A stretch of 8,867 nucleotides of DNA from contig DATJIM010000065.1 in NCBI GenBank assembly GCA_035493195.1, positions 1-8,867 on the forward strand. Reading direction: 5' to 3'. Of this stretch, positions 6,312 through 8,867 are shown piece by piece. Position numbers and translations under genes: made by a program. A model generated the notes under the pieces. It saw only the letters and a list, made by a program, of their open reading frames with translations. It did not search any database and was not told the DNA's origin. Source of the DNA: Schlegelella_A sp035493195 (GTDB lineage: Bacteria; Pseudomonadota; Gammaproteobacteria; Burkholderiales; Burkholderiaceae_C). Within the stretch, counting starts at the first letter, position 1; every line of letters begins with the position of its first letter.

Positions 6312-6653
6312 CTAGTACTGCGTCTCCGGAAGTGTCGCGACGAGGCCGTCGAGCGCCGGCGTGAGCTGCAGCTGGCAGCTGAGCCGGCTCGTCGGCGATC
6401 GCGGCGCTGCGGTCATCTCGAGCATCGCGTCCTCGTCGCCCGAAGGCGGCGGCAGTCGGGCGAGCCAGCTGGGGTCGACGTAGACGTGACACGTCGCGCA
6501 CGTCATCACCCCGCCGCAGTCGGCCTTGATGCCGTCGATGCCGGCGGCGACTGCGGCGCGCATCAGGCTCGTGCCGATCGGCGCGACGAGCGCGTGGCCT
6601 GTGCCGTCGGGCTCGACGAGTTGGACCGTGACGGTCGTCGGCGCGTCTGCCAT
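6312..6653 (-). CDS. Adrenodoxin-type 2Fe-2S ferredoxin
   Basis: This 113-residue soluble electron carrier has four cluster cysteines, Cys46, Cys52, Cys55 and Cys93, spaced CX5CX2CX37C as in adrenodoxin and putidaredoxin-type ferredoxins. The surrounding motif is ADCGGVMTCATCHVYV, and the end ALDGLVATLPETQY matches the family's last strand. These ferredoxins feed electrons to Rieske oxygenases or cytochromes P450. It starts 4 bases after the stop of the ligase gene, in an operon that begins with a Rieske oxygenase, so its partner is very probably that oxygenase. A weak GAG lies 5-10 bases before the start, and coupling to the upstream gene is likely. It is the last gene of the operon, and the next gene on the other strand converges 70 bases away. 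No reductase is in the window. Note that phthalate-type oxygenases more often use a fused reductase-ferredoxin. Confidence 0.92.
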   Translation of the reverse strand: MADAPTTVTVQLVEPDGTGHALVAPIGTSLMRAAVAAGIDGIKADCGGVMTCATCHVYVDPSWLARLPPPSGDEDAMLEMTAAPRSPTSRLSCQLQLTPALDGLVATLPETQY

Positions 6654-6657
6654 TCGC

Positions 6658-8130
6658 TCAGAAACGGCTGAAGTACTCGCGCGCCTGCCACGCCGCGGAG
6701 TCGTCGGCGGTGGCATGGCGCGCGATCTCGGCGCGCTTGATGCGCGTGAACCAGTCGGTGACCTGCGCCGTGAACGCGCGCACCAGCACGTCGTCGCCCG
6801 CGAGCGCGTCGAGCGCCTCGCCGAGGTTCGTCGGCAGCGCCTCGCCGCCTTCTGCGTACGGCGAGCCGGACGCGGGCGGCGGCACGAGCTCGCGCTCGAT
6901 GCCGTCGAGCCCGGCGTGAATCTGCGCCGCGAAGTAGAGATACGGATTGGCCATCGGCTCGCCGAGCCGGTTCTCGATCCGCGTCGCGGCGTCGCCGGCG
7001 GCGCCGAGGACGCGCAGCATCGCACCGCGGTTGTCGCGGCCCCAGACGACCGACTGCGGTGCCATCGCATTCGGCCGGAAGCGCGCGTACGCGTTGATCG
7101 TCGGCGCGCAGAACGGCGCCATCGCGCGGCCATGCGCGACGAGTCCGGCGAGCCACCGGGCGCCGACATCTGAGAGCACGTGCGCGGCGTCACCATCGCT
7201 GCTGTCGACGGCCGAGGACGGGCGCACGAACGCATTCGCGCCGCTCGCGAGCTCGACGAGCGAATGGTGCAGATGCCAGCCGCTCGCCATCACGTTGGCA
7301 AACGGCGGCAGGCAGACGAAGCTCGCGTGGTAGCCGGCGCGACGCAGCGCCTGGCGCACGCCGTTGCGAAAGAGGACCATGTTGTCGGCCGCGACGAGCG
7401 CGTCGGCGGGATCGAAGACCGCCTCGAGCTGACTCGGGCCGAGCTCGATCTCGAGCGATCGCAGCGGCAAGCCGAGCCCTTCAGCGGTCGCGCGCACGAT
7501 CGCGAGCGGCTCCTCGGCGAGGTCGGCCCAGCCTTCGGCGAGCAGGTTGTAGCCAGGGTGCACCATCGTCAGCTGCGGCGGCTCGCCGGGCCACCCGGCG
7601 CGCGCCGGGTCGAGCGAAGGGTCGTCGTCGGGTGCGACGAGACGATAGACGTGGAACTCGACCTCGAGCCCGCAGCGCAACCCGTAGCCGGCGGCGGCGA
7701 GCCTCGCGAGCGCTGCCTCGAGGATGCGTCGGGTGTCGATCGGCACCGGCGTGCCGTCGTCGAAGCACGCTTCGCCGCGGATCCAGCCGGTGCCCGGCGC
7801 CCACGGCAGCGTGCGAAAGCTCGTCGGATCGAGCCGCAGCACCACGTTGTTGGCGAAGCGAAAGCCCCGCGGCGCGTCGGCGGCGGCCGGATCGAAAACG
7901 CGGTACGCGGTGCGGTCCGACGTGTCCTTGAGGAGGATCGTGCTCACCATCGAGACGCCGCTCGCGAGCGCGCCTGCGAGCGCACCGGCTGTGAGCGTCT
8001 TGCCGCGCAAGACGCCGTGCAGGTCGCACCAGCCGACGCGCACCGTCTCGATCGATTCGGCGTCGAGCCGCGCGAGCACGGTCCGGCACGCCGCTGCGCG
8101 CGCCGTCTCGTCGGCGCCGCCGCCGTTCAC
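6658..8130 (-). CDS. Glutamine-synthetase-like ligase, likely gamma-glutamylamide synthetase
   Basis: This 490-residue cytoplasmic enzyme has the glutamine synthetase fold; by context it joins glutamate to an amine using ATP. The N-terminal beta-grasp part contains VRVGWCDLHGVLRGKTL (31-46). Catalytic-domain residues aligned by eye with glutamine synthetase are Glu156/Glu158 (GLEVEF), Glu229 and Glu235 (ELGPSQLE), His286/His288 (SGWHLHHS), Arg350 (NAYARFRPN), Arg365 (WGRDNRG) and Glu386/Arg388 (RIENR). The signature reads SGWHLH rather than the usual GSGMHxH, and the Tyr adenylylation site of housekeeping enzymes is not evident, so it is unlikely to be GlnA. Relatives with this look include polyamine ligases (PuuA type) and the aniline or isopropylamine glutamylating enzymes. 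GTG 8130 overlaps the oxygenase stop as GTGA. The substrate is unknown. Confidence 0.85.
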   Translation of the reverse strand: MNGGGADETARAAACRTVLARLDAESIETVRVGWCDLHGVLRGKTLTAGALAGALASGVSMVSTILLKDTSDRTAYRVFDPAAADAPRGFRFANNVVLRLDPTSFRTLPWAPGTGWIRGEACFDDGTPVPIDTRRILEAALARLAAAGYGLRCGLEVEFHVYRLVAPDDDPSLDPARAGWPGEPPQLTMVHPGYNLLAEGWADLAEEPLAIVRATAEGLGLPLRSLEIELGPSQLEAVFDPADALVAADNMVLFRNGVRQALRRAGYHASFVCLPPFANVMASGWHLHHSLVELASGANAFVRPSSAVDSSDGDAAHVLSDVGARWLAGLVAHGRAMAPFCAPTINAYARFRPNAMAPQSVVWGRDNRGAMLRVLGAAGDAATRIENRLGEPMANPYLYFAAQIHAGLDGIERELVPPPASGSPYAEGGEALPTNLGEALDALAGDDVLVRAFTAQVTDWFTRIKRAEIARHATADDSAAWQAREYFSRF

Positions 8131-8867
8131 CCGTTGGCCTCGACGCGCTCGGCGTCGTCGCGCCGGCGCGCGCCGCCGAGCCACGTCGCCGCCGCGCGCT
8201 TCGCGGCCGCCTGCTCGCTCCAGAACTCGCTCCAGCGCTCGGCGGGCGCGATGCAGTCGATCGTGTCCGGACCCGTCAGTGCCGCCGCCGCGGCAGCGTC
8301 GAGCGCGAGCGGCGGCCGACCGCCCGCCCGGACCGTGTCGATCGCCTTCAGCAGCGTGCGCCGATTCGCCATGATCACCTTGTCGCTCGTGCCGAGGTGC
8401 TCGCGCGTGCGGTCCTGGATCGCGCCCATGCTCTCGACCGCCCACTGGTCGTGCAGATTGATGTCGTCCTCGCCCATGCCGAGGTACGTTCGCATGCGCT
8501 GCTCGGCGGGATCGAACCGCCAGTCGTCGTGGCGGCCGTGGATCGGCACGTAGTCGGGCAGCGTCACGCAGGCGAGTCGCTGCGCGCGCATCGCCTCTTG
8601 GTCGAGCGGTTCGGCGAAGCCGGTGAAGAACGAATACCAGTAGGTGTGGGTGTCGTCGACCGGAACGTGCATCTGCGTGATCGTGATCTTCTCCGAGAGC
8701 GGGATGACGAACGTCGCCGGAAAGAGCGCATGCGTCACGCGCACGTGGGTCAGCCGCTCGGTCATCGGCCTGAGCGCGGTGAGCCGCAGGACGCCCTCGG
8801 CGATCGCCTCGAAGCGGATCTCGGGGCGGTGGAACTCGCGCATCACCCGCGTCATCGGCCAGCGCTC
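8127..8867 (-). CDS. Rieske oxygenase alpha subunit, C-terminal part (phthalate-dioxygenase type)
   Basis: The last 246 residues are present; the start, with the Rieske 2Fe-2S domain and the two iron-ligand histidines, lies beyond the right edge. The fragment is the catalytic domain of an aromatic-ring-hydroxylating or demethylating oxygenase. Its best signature is MGAIQDRTREHLGTSD (147-162), followed by RRTLLKA, as found in phthalate 4,5-dioxygenase-like alpha subunits. One of the aspartates in this region, probably D152, should be the third iron ligand. These enzymes are usually alpha-only trimers, and no beta-subunit gene follows here. Strands such as VPVDDTHTYWYSFFTGF (69-85) fit the helix-grip substrate pocket. 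It is the first visible gene of the operon with the ligase and ferredoxin, and overlaps the ligase start by 4 bases. The substrate could be an aromatic or a glutamylated amine. Confidence 0.85.
   Translation of the reverse strand, partial: ERWPMTRVMREFHRPEIRFEAIAEGVLRLTALRPMTERLTHVRVTHALFPATFVIPLSEKITITQMHVPVDDTHTYWYSFFTGFAEPLDQEAMRAQRLACVTLPDYVPIHGRHDDWRFDPAEQRMRTYLGMGEDDINLHDQWAVESMGAIQDRTREHLGTSDKVIMANRRTLLKAIDTVRAGGRPPLALDAAAAAALTGPDTIDCIAPAERWSEFWSEQAAAKRAAATWLGGARRRDDAERVEANG
8138..8141 (-). promoter_or_regulatory. Ribosome binding site of the ligase gene
   Basis: On the - strand GAGG lies 7 bases before GTG 8130, inside the last codons of the oxygenase gene. It supports the GTG start and coupled translation. 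The longer open frame upstream, to 8445, is only the shadow of the oxygenase gene. Confidence 0.6.

Noticed and set aside
8131..8445. N-terminal extension of the ligase to an upstream start at 8445
   Set aside because: The 105 added residues are low-complexity and overlap the conserved C-terminal part of the oxygenase. GTG 8130 has a ribosome binding site and overlaps the oxygenase stop.
7180..8553. A 457-codon open frame on the + strand opposite the ligase and oxygenase
   Set aside because: It is composed of Arg/Ala/Val-rich shadow sequence without motifs, antisense to genes with clear catalytic residues.

Overview
The window is very GC-rich and densely coded, with short gaps and stop/start overlaps. 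Gene content (PQQ dehydrogenase with c- and b-type cytochromes, an ExeA/GspA–GspB pair, polyglycine lipoproteins, a phthalate-dioxygenase-type Rieske oxygenase) suggests a Gram-negative aerobic proteobacterium. Betaproteobacteria/Burkholderiales is my best guess, but that placement is inferred from gene content and base composition, not from a marker gene.

Region 1 (1-2396, + strand) is a periplasmic alcohol or sugar oxidation module. It holds the C-terminal end of a PQQ-dependent dehydrogenase, a diheme c4-like cytochrome, a four-helix cytochrome b561 and a secreted seven-bladed YVTN propeller. The proposed electron route is PQQ enzyme to diheme cytochrome c, with b561 as a possible membrane link. 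The cytochrome c gene has no ATG, GTG or TTG that would include its signal peptide. It appears to start at CTG 239, behind a good ribosome binding site.

Region 2 (2397-4528, + strand) is a gspA/exeA-gspB pair for type II secretion assembly. The GspA protein has the ATPase and one membrane segment, but its periplasmic part is only a low-complexity tail, without the peptidoglycan-binding domain of classical ExeA. A -10-like box just before the ATG suggests a leaderless transcript.

Region 3 (4529-6241, + strand) holds two lipoprotein genes: a DUF4382 protein with eleven glycines after the lipobox cysteine, and a small low-complexity lipoprotein. The gap before them has a sigma-54-like promoter candidate and a nested inverted repeat.

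Region 4 (6312-8867, - strand) converges on region 3. It is a tight operon read right to left: a Rieske oxygenase alpha subunit (5' end outside the window), a glutamine-synthetase-like ligase overlapping it by GTGA, and an adrenodoxin-type 2Fe-2S ferredoxin 4 bases further on. The combination resembles the logic of aniline and alkylamine catabolism: gamma-glutamylation of an amine, then oxygenation. Here it is built around an alpha-only phthalate-type oxygenase. This is the most interesting system in the window.
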